Source: Candidatus Eiseniibacteriota bacterium (GTDB taxonomy: Bacteria > Eisenbacteria > RBG-16-71-46 > CAIMUX01). From it: a stretch of DNA of 64,000 nucleotides. Below the pieces are notes generated by a model. The model made no database searches. It was not told where the DNA came from and was given only the letters and a program-made list of their open reading frames with translations. Position 1 is the first letter of the stretch. Each line of letters opens with the position of its first letter. The stretch covers positions 1-64,000 of the forward strand of contig JACKCR010000003.1 of NCBI GenBank assembly GCA_020633975.1, written 5' to 3'. Below, piece after piece: positions 16,810 through 26,697 of this stretch. The position numbers were made by a program, and so were the translations under genes.

Positions 16810-19443
16810 ATGTCGTCAAACGCCCTCGAGCCCCCCCGCCTCGCCCGACCGGAGCTACTCGCCCCAGCGGGAGACTGGGATTGCGCACGCGCCGCCGTCG
16901 AGAACGGCGCCGACGCGATCTACTTCGGTTTGGACAAGTTCAATGCCCGGATGAGGGCCAAGAACTTCACCGAAGCCGACCTGCCGAAGCTGATGGAGTT
17001 CCTCCACCTTCGCGGCGTGCGTGGATACGTGACGGTGAATACCCTCGTCTTCCAGGATGAACTCGCGGACGCGGAACGCTATCTCCGGACCGTGATCGCG
17101 GCGGGAGCGGATGCGGTCATCGTCCAGGATGTGGGGATCTGCCGGCTCATTCGAAGCATTTCGCCGGACTTCCCGATCCATGCGTCGACCCAGATGACGA
17201 TCTCGAGCGTGGCCGGCGTGGAGTTCGCGCGGGAGTTGGGCTGCGAGTTGGTCGTCCTCGCTCGGGAGTGCTCGCTCAAGGAGATCGAGACGATCCACCG
17301 CTCGATGTCCGAGCCGAGGATCCCGCTCGAAGTGTTCGTGCACGGCGCCCTCTGCGTCGCCTACTCCGGCCAGTGTCTCACGAGTGAAGCCCTAGGCGGA
17401 CGCTCCGCCAATCGAGGCGAGTGCGCCCAAGCCTGCCGCATGCCTTACGACCTCATTTCGGACGGGGAGCAGGTCCCGCTCGGAGATCGACGCTACCTCT
17501 TGAGTCCGCAGGACCTCTCTGGGATCGGGCTCCTTCCGGAACTCGCGCAAGCGGGAGTCGCGTCTCTCAAGATCGAAGGAAGGCTGAAGGCGCCGGAGTA
17601 CGTCGCGAACATCACACGCGTCTACCGTCAGGCTCTCGACCGACTGGTCGCCTCGGACGAGAACGCGTCCGAATCCGCGGGCCCGCTTCCCATTCCGGCT
17701 CAGGACCGCTACGAGATGGAGATGGCGTTCAGCCGGGGTCTCCATACCGGTTGGCTCGAGGGGATCGACAACCAGGAGCTGGTGCACGCACGGTTCGGGA
17801 AAAAGCGTGGCGTCTACTTGGGAAGGGTCGTGCGCGTGCTGCCGGGTGCGGTCCGCATCACTCTCGAAACTCCGCTCAAACCAGGCGACGGAGTCGTCTT
17901 CGATGCCGGACGTCCTGAGGAGGAAGAGGAAGGCGGACGTGTCTATGAAGTCCGGCTCGTCGGGGCCAAGGACGCGGAAGTAGCGTTCGGTCGCGGGCAT
18001 CTCGACCTAGGGCGCATCCAGCCTGGCGATCGTGTTTGGAAGACGAGCGATCCCGACCTCGAGAAGAAGTGGCGACAGAGCTTCGGCGGGGATGTGCCAC
18101 GTTTCACGCGGCCACTCGACTTCGAGGTGCACGGACAGATCGGCACGCCACTCACCGTGATCGCGCGTGACGAGGCCGGACACATCGCGACGGCCGAGTC
18201 CTCGATGCCTCTCGTGCAGGCCGAGCATCGTCCGCTGGGAACCGAACGACTTCGAGATCAGCTAGGACGACTCGGCGGCACGCCCTTCCACATGGGGGGT
18301 CTCGACAACCAGCTCGAAGGTGAGGCGATGCTTCCGGTGAGCGAGCTCAACCGGATGCGGCGTGAACTGGCAGATGAGATTGCGCAGCAGCGTGCCACAG
18401 CGAAGCGGTGGACGATGGTCGCGCCGGGCGAGGCAGCGGCGTCCCATTCCCGTGGGGCGGAGCAGGGCGCAACATCCGTCGAGAGCGCGTCGTCCCATGC
18501 CGCGCGTATGAGTCGGGTCCCAGCAAGCAGCATGCGGTTCCGAGACGACGCCCCCTCCGAGCCGCAGCTCATCGTCCTCGTCCGCTCCCTCGAACAAATG
18601 AGCGAAGCACTCGAGGAGGGGATTCGTACCGTCTACTGCGACTTCGAGAACCCGAAACACTATCGCGACGCGGTCGGCATCTTCCGACGTACGTTCGCGG
18701 AGCGGCCTGGACCGGGGATGTCGGCGACGGATCTCCCGTCGCCCGAGATCTGGGTAGCGCCACCGCGCATCTTCAAGACGGGCGAAGAGTGGACACTCCG
18801 GCAGGTCCGGTCTTGTGACGCAGACGGATACCTCGTGCGGAACTACGACCACTTCCGCTATTTCAGCAATGACCGGAAGGTGGGCGACTACTCCCTCAAC
18901 GTCGCGAATCAGCTTTCGGCAGAGCTGTTCTTAGACCGGGGACTCGAACGAGTGACGGCGAGCTACGACCTCGACTTCCAGCAGATGGAATCGCTTCTCC
19001 GCGCCGCACCGCCCACGTGGTTCGAGGTCACGATCCACCAACACATGCCGATGTTCCACATGGAGCATTGCGTCTACTGCGCATTTCTCTCGGACGGGAA
19101 AGACTACCGAGATTGCGGCCGCCCCTGCGACGTTCACGATGTGCGGCTACGTGATCGCGTAGGCGCCCAGCACCCACTCAAGGCAGACGCCGGCTGCCGA
19201 AACACCGTCTTCAACTCACAGGCCCAGACGGGCGCGGAGTATGTCGAGCGGATGTTGGACCTCGGAGTCCGGCACTTCCGGATCGAGTTCCTGAACGAGA
19301 GCCCGAAGGAAGTGGCGAAGACGATCCGTCGGTATCAGCAGCTGCTGCGCGGGGAGATCAGCGGCAGCGAGTTGTGGCGGGAGATGAAGCTGCTCGGCCA
19401 ACTCGGGGTCACCCGTGGCCAGATGGCGGGCCGTCGAAGCTGA
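16810..19443 (+). CDS. U32-family protein, RlhA-like, with a second C-terminal U32-like domain
   Basis: An 877-residue protein. Residues 15-290 are a classical U32 TIM-barrel-like domain (PELLAPAGDWDCARAAVENGADAIYFG ... STQMTISS ... FVHGALCVAYSGQC ... RGECAQACRMPY ... SLKIEGRLK). The middle has the DUF3656-type insert (about 295-560). Residues about 595-875 are a second, diverged U32-like module with its own Cys set (MEHCVYCAF ... DCGRPC). E. coli RlhA (about 650 residues), which hydroxylates C2501 of 23S rRNA, has one U32 domain plus DUF3656. Cys residues in both halves could bind an iron-sulfur cluster. Assignment to rRNA modification is by family; the longer double architecture is seen in many non-enterobacterial homologues. 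Confidence 0.85.
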   Translation: MSSNALEPPRLARPELLAPAGDWDCARAAVENGADAIYFGLDKFNARMRAKNFTEADLPKLMEFLHLRGVRGYVTVNTLVFQDELADAERYLRTVIAAGADAVIVQDVGICRLIRSISPDFPIHASTQMTISSVAGVEFARELGCELVVLARECSLKEIETIHRSMSEPRIPLEVFVHGALCVAYSGQCLTSEALGGRSANRGECAQACRMPYDLISDGEQVPLGDRRYLLSPQDLSGIGLLPELAQAGVASLKIEGRLKAPEYVANITRVYRQALDRLVASDENASESAGPLPIPAQDRYEMEMAFSRGLHTGWLEGIDNQELVHARFGKKRGVYLGRVVRVLPGAVRITLETPLKPGDGVVFDAGRPEEEEEGGRVYEVRLVGAKDAEVAFGRGHLDLGRIQPGDRVWKTSDPDLEKKWRQSFGGDVPRFTRPLDFEVHGQIGTPLTVIARDEAGHIATAESSMPLVQAEHRPLGTERLRDQLGRLGGTPFHMGGLDNQLEGEAMLPVSELNRMRRELADEIAQQRATAKRWTMVAPGEAAASHSRGAEQGATSVESASSHAARMSRVPASSMRFRDDAPSEPQLIVLVRSLEQMSEALEEGIRTVYCDFENPKHYRDAVGIFRRTFAERPGPGMSATDLPSPEIWVAPPRIFKTGEEWTLRQVRSCDADGYLVRNYDHFRYFSNDRKVGDYSLNVANQLSAELFLDRGLERVTASYDLDFQQMESLLRAAPPTWFEVTIHQHMPMFHMEHCVYCAFLSDGKDYRDCGRPCDVHDVRLRDRVGAQHPLKADAGCRNTVFNSQAQTGAEYVERMLDLGVRHFRIEFLNESPKEVAKTIRRYQQLLRGEISGSELWREMKLLGQLGVTRGQMAGRRS

Positions 19444-19562
19444 GTCGATGGGAGGTGCGCGGGCACGCGAGCGGTGCGACCGCTACCTGCCTTCGTGAAG
19501 CGCCTTCGCGAATGGCTTGCTTTATCGCCACCTCGAGCGTCGCGCTCGGATCGTGCACCGGA

Positions 19563-20204
19563 TCAGGCTTCGGCAATCCCCTCGCGGATGGCGAATCGAG
19601 AGAGTTCGACTCGGTCATGGATCGAGAGCTTGTCCATCACCCTCGTCACCTGCTTGTCGACGGCGCTGTAACTGCGTCCCGTCAGCGAGGCGATTTCCTT
19701 CTTGGAGAGTCCCTTCGCGAGGTACCGGAGTAGCTCGACCTGGCCTGGAGTGAGAAGAGACGCGCGAGACCTGGGACGATCCCGGAAGACCGGCGTCTTC
19801 GCCTCTTCGAAGACCAGACGATCACGAATCCTCTCGGAGAACGCCCAACCGGTCTCGCTCTCCCGAATCGCTCGGATGAGGGCGGTGACGCCATCCTCTT
19901 TGAGGACGTACCCGGACGCGCCACAGTCGACCGCAGCCTCGATGTAGCTGTCATGGGAGAAACCGCTGAGGAAGATGATACGGGCGTGCGTCTTGTCGAG
20001 AATCGTCCGCCCGGTTTCGAACGCACTCAGTCCCGGCAGGTCGACATCGAGCACGACGACGTCCGGATCGAGATCGGAGCAGAGTCCGACGGCCATCGTT
20101 CCGTCCTCGGCCGTCCCGACGACTTCGAAGTCGGGTTCCTGAGCTAGGCAGGCCGAGAGAGCCTCGCGAACCATCTGGTGGTCGTCTACGAGAACGAGCC
20201 TCAT
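19563..20204 (-). CDS. NarL/FixJ-type response regulator
   Basis: A 213-residue protein started at the ATG at 20204 (GGAACGA upstream), which begins at the receiver domain (MRLVLVDDHQMVREAL). Acidic pocket D7/D8, phospho-acceptor D53 (VVVLDVDLPG) and the conserved Lys in YVLKEDG define the REC domain (1-120). Residues about 148-207 are a LuxR-type helix-turn-helix (LTPGQVELLRYLAKGLSKKEIASLTGRSYSAVDKQVTRVMDKL). The cognate kinase is not in the window. It converges on the U32 gene. Confidence 0.9.
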   Translation of the reverse strand: MRLVLVDDHQMVREALSACLAQEPDFEVVGTAEDGTMAVGLCSDLDPDVVVLDVDLPGLSAFETGRTILDKTHARIIFLSGFSHDSYIEAAVDCGASGYVLKEDGVTALIRAIRESETGWAFSERIRDRLVFEEAKTPVFRDRPRSRASLLTPGQVELLRYLAKGLSKKEIASLTGRSYSAVDKQVTRVMDKLSIHDRVELSRFAIREGIAEA

Positions 20205-20601
20205 TCGTCGTTCCATTGCGCGCTCCAGGCTGCGGCACCGTCGCGATCGGGAGCGTCGAACCTCGGGTGTAAGAAGGCCGGCAAGGTCGCCGCTGACACT
20301 AGGGACGCGTCGGGGCCGCATTCCGACACGCCGCAGCATTGACCTCACCGGCCGACAAATGGTGAAGGCTCGCTTGTCCAGATTCTAGGTGGGTGTTTGC
20401 CCACGCACCAGCCGACGGCTGCCAAGTCCAATGCGATACATTGGACTATCCAATGCAGAAAGCGCGCCATCCGCTTCCCCGCCCGAGACCGCGCCGTCTC
20501 GGGGCGCGGTAACCCGTGTCATAGACGGCTTTGGCAGGAGCGCGGATACCGATCGATTCGTGATTCGGCCATGGGGGCCGAGCCGGGCCCCGGAACGACG
20601 A

Positions 20602-20623
20602 AGGCCCCCGTCACCGGGGGCCT
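20602..20623 (-). terminator. Terminator of the GACC-repeat gene
   Basis: AGGCCCCCG and CGGGGGCCT form a perfect 9-bp GC stem with a 4-nt loop, 45 bp beyond the stop at 20668 on the minus strand. Confidence 0.75.
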
Positions 20624-20667
20624 CCATGGTCATTGGACGTTGCCGCCCAACGAGTTGTACGAGTCGA

Positions 20668-23448
20668 TCAGCGAACGAGGTAGATCTTGTCGGAGATCTG
20701 CTCGCCCGTGTCACGAAGGGTCAGACGGTAGTAGTAGACACCGCTCGGCATGTTCGAGCCGGTGGCGTCCCGGCCGTCCCACTGAGCCTGATGGAGGCCG
20801 GCAGCCTTCGACTCGGAGACGAGCTTCCGCAGAACGCGGCCGGAGGCATCGTAGATCGTGAGCTCGGTCTCGCTCGAAACCGGGCTGTTCCACTCGATCC
20901 ACATGTCCCCGCGGGCCGGGTTCGGACGGACGGCCGCACCGAACTCACCACTCGAAGCGAGGCTCGCAACCGCCGCCGTGCTCCGATAGAGCGTGACGCG
21001 AAGCTGCGAACGGACCCAGTCGTGGCTGCTCGAGATCCGCGTCCAGACATCGACCATCGAAGTCTGCTGGTTCGCGAACCCGTTGTTGCCGACGGCATCG
21101 ATGAGAACGCGTGCCGGCACCCGGATCTCCACGGCGCCCTTGTTCAGCCCGCTCACACCGACAGTGCGGATGTCCGCATCGACGACGCGACGATCACCGA
21201 AGTAGATCCAGCCGAGATCGATCGAGTTGGCGTCGAGGTTGCCGGTGAAACCGCTCACCTTGACGACGACTTCACGCTCGAGATCGGCCGTATCGAGACT
21301 GTTCGGCGTGGCCTCGGCCATGAACTGCATCACGCTGACCGCGTACGGAACGAGCGCACAGGTGGCCTCGGTCGTCTCGCCGTAGTTCACGGTGTAGGTC
21401 TCGGTGCACCCGCCGTGAGCAGGCTTCACCCACATCACCTCGTACTCACCCGGAAGGAGTTCCTCGAGGAGCAGCGGGGTCTGACCGGTGAACATTCCGC
21501 TCGGTCCTTCGACGGTAACGTCGACGGTTGCCTCATCGCCGAGGATCGTCGCGCTGATGTCGAGAGCACCGAAGTCGATTCCGCACGGATTCGGATCACA
21601 GACCGTGTCGTCGCCCTGATAGTCGCCACCCGCGGCGCCGCACTCGTCGGAGTTCAGCACCTGGCAGGAACCATCCTGGAAGCAGCACGCACCGAGGACC
21701 GGGGGCTGCGGACACGGATTCGGCTCGCAGACGGTGTCGTCGCCCTGGTACTCGCCGGTGCCGGCTGCGCAGTCGTCTGCAGTGAGGACCTGGCAGGTGC
21801 CGTCCTCGTAGCAGCAGGCGCCGGTCGCCGGAGGCTGCGGACACGGGTTCGGCTCGCAGACCGTATCGGTGCCCTGATAGGAACCGGTCGCGGCTGCACA
21901 CTCGTCGGCGGTGAGGACCTGGCAAGTACCGTCCTCGAAGCAGCAAGCACCCGTTCCCGGAGGCTGCGGACACGGGTTCGGATTGCAGCTCGTGTCGTCG
22001 CCTTCGTACGCACCACCCGCACCAGAGCACTCGTCTGCGGTGAGGACCTGGCAGGAGCCGTCCTCGAAGCAGCAGGCGCCCGTCGCCGGAGGCTGCGGAC
22101 ACGGATTCGGGTCGCAGGTCGTGTCATCGCCCTGATACTCACCCGGAACGCCCGAACGGGACATGAGATCACCGTTGGTGCGCGGCGGGTTGTGACGGGT
22201 CGTACCTTCGCAGTCGTCCTGGGTCAGGACGAGACAGGTGCCGTCGGGGAAGCAGCACGCACCCATCGCCGGGGGCTGCGGGCACGGGTTCGGATCACAG
22301 GTCGTGTCGTCACCTTCGTACGCACCGCCCGCGCCGGAACACTCGTCCGCGGTGAGGACCTGGCAGGTGCCATCCTCGAAACAGCAAGCGCCCGTCGCCG
22401 GGGGCTGCGGACACGGATTCGGGTCGCAGCCCGTGTCGTCACCTTCGTACGCACCACCCGCGCCGGAGCACTCGTCCGCGGTGAGGACCTGGCAGGTGCC
22501 ATCCTCGAAGCAGCAGGCGCCCGTCGCCGGAGGCTGCGGACACGGATTCGGGTCGCAGGTCGTATCGTCACCTTCGTACGCACCACCCGCGCCGGAGCAC
22601 TCGTCGGCGGTGAGGACCTGGCAGGTGCCGTCCTCGAAGCAGCAGGCACCCGTTGCCGGAGGCTGCGGGCACGAGTTCGGATCGCAGACCGTGTCATCGC
22701 CGAGGTAGTTGCCGCCAGCAGCGCCGCACTCGTCTGAGTTCAGCACCTGGCAGGTGCCATCCTCGAAGCAGCAGGCTCCGACGACTGGCCCGCCCTCAGG
22801 GAGGACGTTCTCACCGGGCGTCCCATTGAGACCGAGAGTGGAGAAGCCGGCGATGTCGTCGAGGACGGACGGAACGGAGTCGTCCGCGAACTTGCCGCCC
22901 TGCGTCGGGTGCGCAGCGAGCGTGAGGCTTCCATCCCGGTCTGCGTAGTACGCGTAGGCAGCAAACCAGTAGATCTCGACGAGCTGGGAGACGATCGGGG
23001 CGGACCACGTAACGGCCGTTCCCTCGAACTGACCCGGCCAGTTGTTGGTGGGCAGCTCGAAGTCGCCGCACGCGCCCTGATTGACGATGAACACGTTCGT
23101 GTCGTCGTACGTCGCGAACCCGAAGGTCACACCGGAAACCCGCGGACAGCTTCCCTCGGGGAACGCCGCGAGAACCGCAGCGACGTAGGTCGTGGCATCC
23201 GCGGGGCCTGTCGGATTGAGCGCGCCGATCTGGGGCTGGCATTCGCCTTCGTAGTTGTATCCATTGTCACAGCCGTCGAAGTCCCACTGACAGGCGACTC
23301 CGGAGAGGCCGCAGTAGTTGGAGATGTCCGACGTGTACTCGATCGTTGGATCGAGGTGCCAGACGAGAGTACCGCCTTCGTTGGGCCCGGCCTGCGCGCC
23401 GACGGCCGCCCAACAGAGCAGCGTGAGTGTGAGCCAGAGTCTTCGCAT
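20668..23448 (-). CDS. Secreted protein with nine GACC cysteine repeats and FlgD-type tail
   Basis: A 926-residue protein. AGGAGG precedes the ATG at 23448 and a signal peptide follows (LLCWAAVGAQAG). Residues 20-220 form an N-terminal domain (AAFPEGSCPRVSGVTFGF, CGDFELPTNNWPG, AAHPTQGGKFADDS) clearly paralogous to the N-terminus of the 42838-43650 product. Residues 224-622 are nine tandem repeats of 43 residues, GACCFEDGTCQVLTADEC...GDDTxCDPNPCPQPPA, each with six Cys. After a PEGA-like and a cohesin-like region, the protein ends in the FlgD-like module (VRPNPARG ... MPSGVYYYRLTL ... YLVR). The regular Cys spacing suggests disulfide-stabilised rod-like repeats outside the cell. Function is unknown. 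Confidence 0.85.
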   Translation of the reverse strand: MRRLWLTLTLLCWAAVGAQAGPNEGGTLVWHLDPTIEYTSDISNYCGLSGVACQWDFDGCDNGYNYEGECQPQIGALNPTGPADATTYVAAVLAAFPEGSCPRVSGVTFGFATYDDTNVFIVNQGACGDFELPTNNWPGQFEGTAVTWSAPIVSQLVEIYWFAAYAYYADRDGSLTLAAHPTQGGKFADDSVPSVLDDIAGFSTLGLNGTPGENVLPEGGPVVGACCFEDGTCQVLNSDECGAAGGNYLGDDTVCDPNSCPQPPATGACCFEDGTCQVLTADECSGAGGAYEGDDTTCDPNPCPQPPATGACCFEDGTCQVLTADECSGAGGAYEGDDTGCDPNPCPQPPATGACCFEDGTCQVLTADECSGAGGAYEGDDTTCDPNPCPQPPAMGACCFPDGTCLVLTQDDCEGTTRHNPPRTNGDLMSRSGVPGEYQGDDTTCDPNPCPQPPATGACCFEDGSCQVLTADECSGAGGAYEGDDTSCNPNPCPQPPGTGACCFEDGTCQVLTADECAAATGSYQGTDTVCEPNPCPQPPATGACCYEDGTCQVLTADDCAAGTGEYQGDDTVCEPNPCPQPPVLGACCFQDGSCQVLNSDECGAAGGDYQGDDTVCDPNPCGIDFGALDISATILGDEATVDVTVEGPSGMFTGQTPLLLEELLPGEYEVMWVKPAHGGCTETYTVNYGETTEATCALVPYAVSVMQFMAEATPNSLDTADLEREVVVKVSGFTGNLDANSIDLGWIYFGDRRVVDADIRTVGVSGLNKGAVEIRVPARVLIDAVGNNGFANQQTSMVDVWTRISSSHDWVRSQLRVTLYRSTAAVASLASSGEFGAAVRPNPARGDMWIEWNSPVSSETELTIYDASGRVLRKLVSESKAAGLHQAQWDGRDATGSNMPSGVYYYRLTLRDTGEQISDKIYLVR
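21583..22779 (-). repeat. Nine-unit 129-bp in-frame tandem repeat
   Basis: Encodes residues 224-622 of the protein above. Units 2-4 and 6 are nearly identical at the DNA level; units 1, 7, 8 and 9 are more diverged. Unit 5 carries an 18-residue extra loop rich in Arg, Asn and Pro (TRHNPPRTNGDLMSRSGVP). Such an array is expected to change copy number by slippage or recombination. Confidence 0.95.
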
Positions 23449-23939
23449 CGAAACGTTCCTCCTGAGTGAGTTCGGGCGCGAGTCTCCAGCGAAGCGGCGT
23501 ACCGCTCGAAACTCGTCGCAAGCTCTCGTAGGGCCAAATGACCCAACGCCACTTCGAACCGATGATGTTCCTGAAGGTGGGACGGCGGTTCGGGGTCACG
23601 TTCGAGCTTTCGGTCCAGCTCGTGACTCGTCCGAGATCCGTCGACGCGCCTCTCCCCCACCGCACTCGTCAACGATCAGATGGAATGCGAGGAGGTACGC
23701 GCTCATCCGGCGTCGTTGGCCCCACTCATTCCGGCATGCCCCAATGCCAGGTGCAGGTCCCTAGCGAAGTAAATTCTAGCCAATTTCGACGTTATGGTTC
23801 AAGAAATCCAGAAGTTAGCATCGGATGAGTCGATCCGGAACGATCAGTCGCAGACAGTGCATCGGCCAGGATGTGGGGACCACCCTTAGGCCATGGCAAC
23901 GACCTAGAGCCGCCGGTCGTCTCGACTTGGGCGAACCAT
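23449..23939. other. Intergenic, no gene recognised
   Basis: About 490 bp between two minus-strand genes. The part near 23765-23820 is conspicuously AT-rich for this window and may be the promoter or upstream element of the GACC-repeat gene, or the 3' flank of the aminopeptidase gene. No protein-like frame was found. Confidence 0.4.
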
Positions 23940-26666
23940 TCACTCGTGGGACGAGCTGGACCCAGCACCTCCACCCAGGGCGCCCGCTCCCGTACCGCCC
24001 CCGACCGTTGTCGGCCGGGCTCGCGCCTCGAGATAGGCACGCACTGCGTCCCCCTCTCGCTCGTGCAACGCCACGCAGTCACGAACCTCGTCCCGGACCT
24101 GATCGAAAGATCGAGGGAAGGAAGGCTGGAACCTCGAAGGATCCGAGAGGAACGTCTCGACCTTCGCCAGCCGCTCCTTCGAACAACCTGCGCCGGCGAA
24201 CGGCAAGAACGGATGGTAGATCGGAGGGATCTTGGCGACGTACGCGTCGAAGTTCCGCATCAGCCAGTCGGCAAAGAGATCGTGCCCCGGCTCGTCCTTG
24301 ATGATCCCGAGAACGATGGTGCTGACCTCACTCGAGCGCACCGAGGGAGTGAGCGCGTAGTCCAGCGCAGAGAGCCGCTGCTCCTCAGCCCGGAACGAGC
24401 CCAGCGCAGACAGGAAGATCCTCCGCTGCGCGGGGTCATCGGCAGCCTCGAAACGGGCACGGAACGTCGACGCAAACTCGGGATCGCCGTCGCAGCCCAC
24501 AACCGCAAGCGCGGATCCCACGAGTGCGGGCGGAACCGCTGAGGGGTCCGCGAGGAACGCCCGAGCGGAGCGGTCCGCCCAGGCACGTACCGACGGGTCC
24601 CGGCCCTGACAGCCCATCCACCGCAGAAGGTCCGGACGAAGCTCCTCGACGCTGCTCGGTTCATTCGGCGCCGGCGCCAGCCCGATCCGATCTAGCGCGG
24701 GTCGGCAGAGAGACGAAACGTACTGCGCAAACATCGGCGTGTCCGGCCGATCGACGAGATCACTCTCCACGGTCCGCAAGTACCGCGTGAGGCCGGACAG
24801 CACGTCGGGATCGGCATCCTCGGAAAGGTCCCGAAGCGCATCGAGGTAGTCGGGCCCACTCATGTGCCCGGACCGGAGAAGCGCGGTCGCGTTCGCGTAG
24901 AGATCGATCCGCTCGGGGACGGATCCGCGGGAACGGAGGACTTCGTTCGTGGCGTTCATCGCTTCCGTCGGCAGCGACCACCGATAGTACCCATCGCCGC
25001 CGGCTTTCGGATGGATCCAAGTCGGATCGGCACCTTCCGTCTCGAGATCGACGATCTGAGATTCCTCGGCGAGGAGTACGGTCTGCGTTCCGATCCCACG
25101 CTCCGTTTCGAACGCAAGCTCGACGGGCAAGATCCAGCGCGTCGACGCCACGTCTCGACCGGCGTTGTGGAACCGTTGCTGGGACAGTCGCACACGCCCG
25201 CCGCCCAACGGCTCTACCTCGATGAGCGGAAACCCGGGCTGACCGATGAACGTTTCCATAGCCCGTGGCAGCACGGCGTCCGAATGGCGGGCGAGCGCTT
25301 CCCAGAGGTCCGATGATGTCGCATTGGACCAAGTGTGCGCATCGATGTAGTCCAACACGCCCGCGCGGAACGCGTCTTCGCCGATCCAAGACTCGAACAT
25401 CCGCAGGACGGACTTCCCTTTGTTGTAGGCAACGCCGATCCCTTGGAGTAGCGCGCCGGTATCTTCGATCGTCTTCCGGATCGGCTGGACGGATGCAGCG
25501 GCGTCATCCTCCATCACCGCTTGTCCATCCATTGCGGCATCGATGTCCTGGCCCAATTCGGGATAGAGCTGCGCGACGATCTTGTCGCCCATCCAATCGG
25601 CGAAGCTCTCATTGAGCCAGAGGTCGTCCCACCATTCCATCGTAACCAGGTTGCCGAACCACTGGTGCGCGAGCTCGTGTGCGATGATGCTCCGCATCCC
25701 ACGACGAGACCGTGCGTCGAGGAAACGGGGTTCGCGAAGGAGGACCCGATCCGCGTACGTGATCGCGCCGGGGTGTTCCATCGCTCCAGGCCAGAAGTCG
25801 GGCACAGCAATGAAGTCGAGCTTCGCGTAGGGATAGGGACGGTCGAAGTAGGTTTCGAGTTCGTGCAGGATCGCCGGAGTGACGGAGGCAGCTTCCGCGG
25901 CAAGGGCCGCCTGTCCTCGCACCGTGTAGATTCGGCCCGGAACGCCTAGACCTTCGATCGGATGGGAGTCGAACGGCCCGACCGCAATCGCGAGGAGGTA
26001 GCTGGGAAGAGGCTTCGTCTGCGCGAAGGTGACTCGCTTGACCGCACCATCGTCCTTCGAATCCACCGATGTCTCGGACTCTACCGGCGTGTTCGATACC
26101 GCGGTAACACCCGCCGGAACGGTGAGGACGAGACGGTACGGAATCTTGAAACCCGGCTCATCCCAACAAGGGAACGCCTCGCGAGCGTCGTCCGCCTCGA
26201 ACTGTGTGAAGAGGTAGGCATCTCCACTCGCCTCCATCTTGTAGAGCGAGACGGCATTCGTGTTGTAGTCGTCGTGGAAGGCGATGGTGAAGTCCCAGAC
26301 ACCGGGATCGAGCGGAGCTTCCGTCGTCACCTGAACGGTGGCCGTGTCCAGCATCTCCCAGATCGCACTGGCGGGGACGCCCTCGTGAGACAACTCGATC
26401 GACTCGATGGTCATCGACTCCGCGTGGAACCGGAACGTCCCTGCTCGCTCCCGGACCTCCAAACGGATGTCACATCGACCAGAGTAGAGGTCGCGGGATG
26501 GATCCAGGTGGAGCGAGACCGTCTGCTCGAGCGGCACGACCTGACTTCCCAGGCGGATCACTTCCGCGATCGCCGGCGAGACGAGCGCCGCCATCGCGAC
26601 GGCGAACGTGGCGACCCCGAGCGAGACGCCCACGGCAGTGTGGTTCGGGCGGATAGGTAGATTCAT
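23940..26666 (-). CDS. M1-family zinc metallopeptidase (aminopeptidase N-like)
   Basis: A 908-residue protein. AGGGGACG precedes the ATG at 26666, and a signal peptide (about 1-34, ending SPAIA) predicts a periplasmic or secreted enzyme. The zinc site is H330-E331-x2-H334 (HELAHQWFGN) with E353 in the downstream NESFA motif. The exopeptidase motif reads GAMEH (about 294-298) rather than the usual GAMEN. Residues 550-890 are the helical ERAP1-like C-terminal domain. M1 enzymes remove N-terminal residues from peptides; the length matches the family. It lies 31 bp downstream of, and co-directional with, the phospholipase-like gene. Confidence 0.9.
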   Translation of the reverse strand: MNLPIRPNHTAVGVSLGVATFAVAMAALVSPAIAEVIRLGSQVVPLEQTVSLHLDPSRDLYSGRCDIRLEVRERAGTFRFHAESMTIESIELSHEGVPASAIWEMLDTATVQVTTEAPLDPGVWDFTIAFHDDYNTNAVSLYKMEASGDAYLFTQFEADDAREAFPCWDEPGFKIPYRLVLTVPAGVTAVSNTPVESETSVDSKDDGAVKRVTFAQTKPLPSYLLAIAVGPFDSHPIEGLGVPGRIYTVRGQAALAAEAASVTPAILHELETYFDRPYPYAKLDFIAVPDFWPGAMEHPGAITYADRVLLREPRFLDARSRRGMRSIIAHELAHQWFGNLVTMEWWDDLWLNESFADWMGDKIVAQLYPELGQDIDAAMDGQAVMEDDAAASVQPIRKTIEDTGALLQGIGVAYNKGKSVLRMFESWIGEDAFRAGVLDYIDAHTWSNATSSDLWEALARHSDAVLPRAMETFIGQPGFPLIEVEPLGGGRVRLSQQRFHNAGRDVASTRWILPVELAFETERGIGTQTVLLAEESQIVDLETEGADPTWIHPKAGGDGYYRWSLPTEAMNATNEVLRSRGSVPERIDLYANATALLRSGHMSGPDYLDALRDLSEDADPDVLSGLTRYLRTVESDLVDRPDTPMFAQYVSSLCRPALDRIGLAPAPNEPSSVEELRPDLLRWMGCQGRDPSVRAWADRSARAFLADPSAVPPALVGSALAVVGCDGDPEFASTFRARFEAADDPAQRRIFLSALGSFRAEEQRLSALDYALTPSVRSSEVSTIVLGIIKDEPGHDLFADWLMRNFDAYVAKIPPIYHPFLPFAGAGCSKERLAKVETFLSDPSRFQPSFPRSFDQVRDEVRDCVALHEREGDAVRAYLEARARPTTVGGGTGAGALGGGAGSSSSHE

Positions 26667-26697
26667 GGCGTCCCCTCGTCCAGCTCCTGGATCCCAT

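Noticed and set aside
21583-22779. Regular 129-bp repeats considered as a CRISPR-like array
   Set aside because: Units are contiguous, in frame and coding, without short repeats separated by unique spacers.
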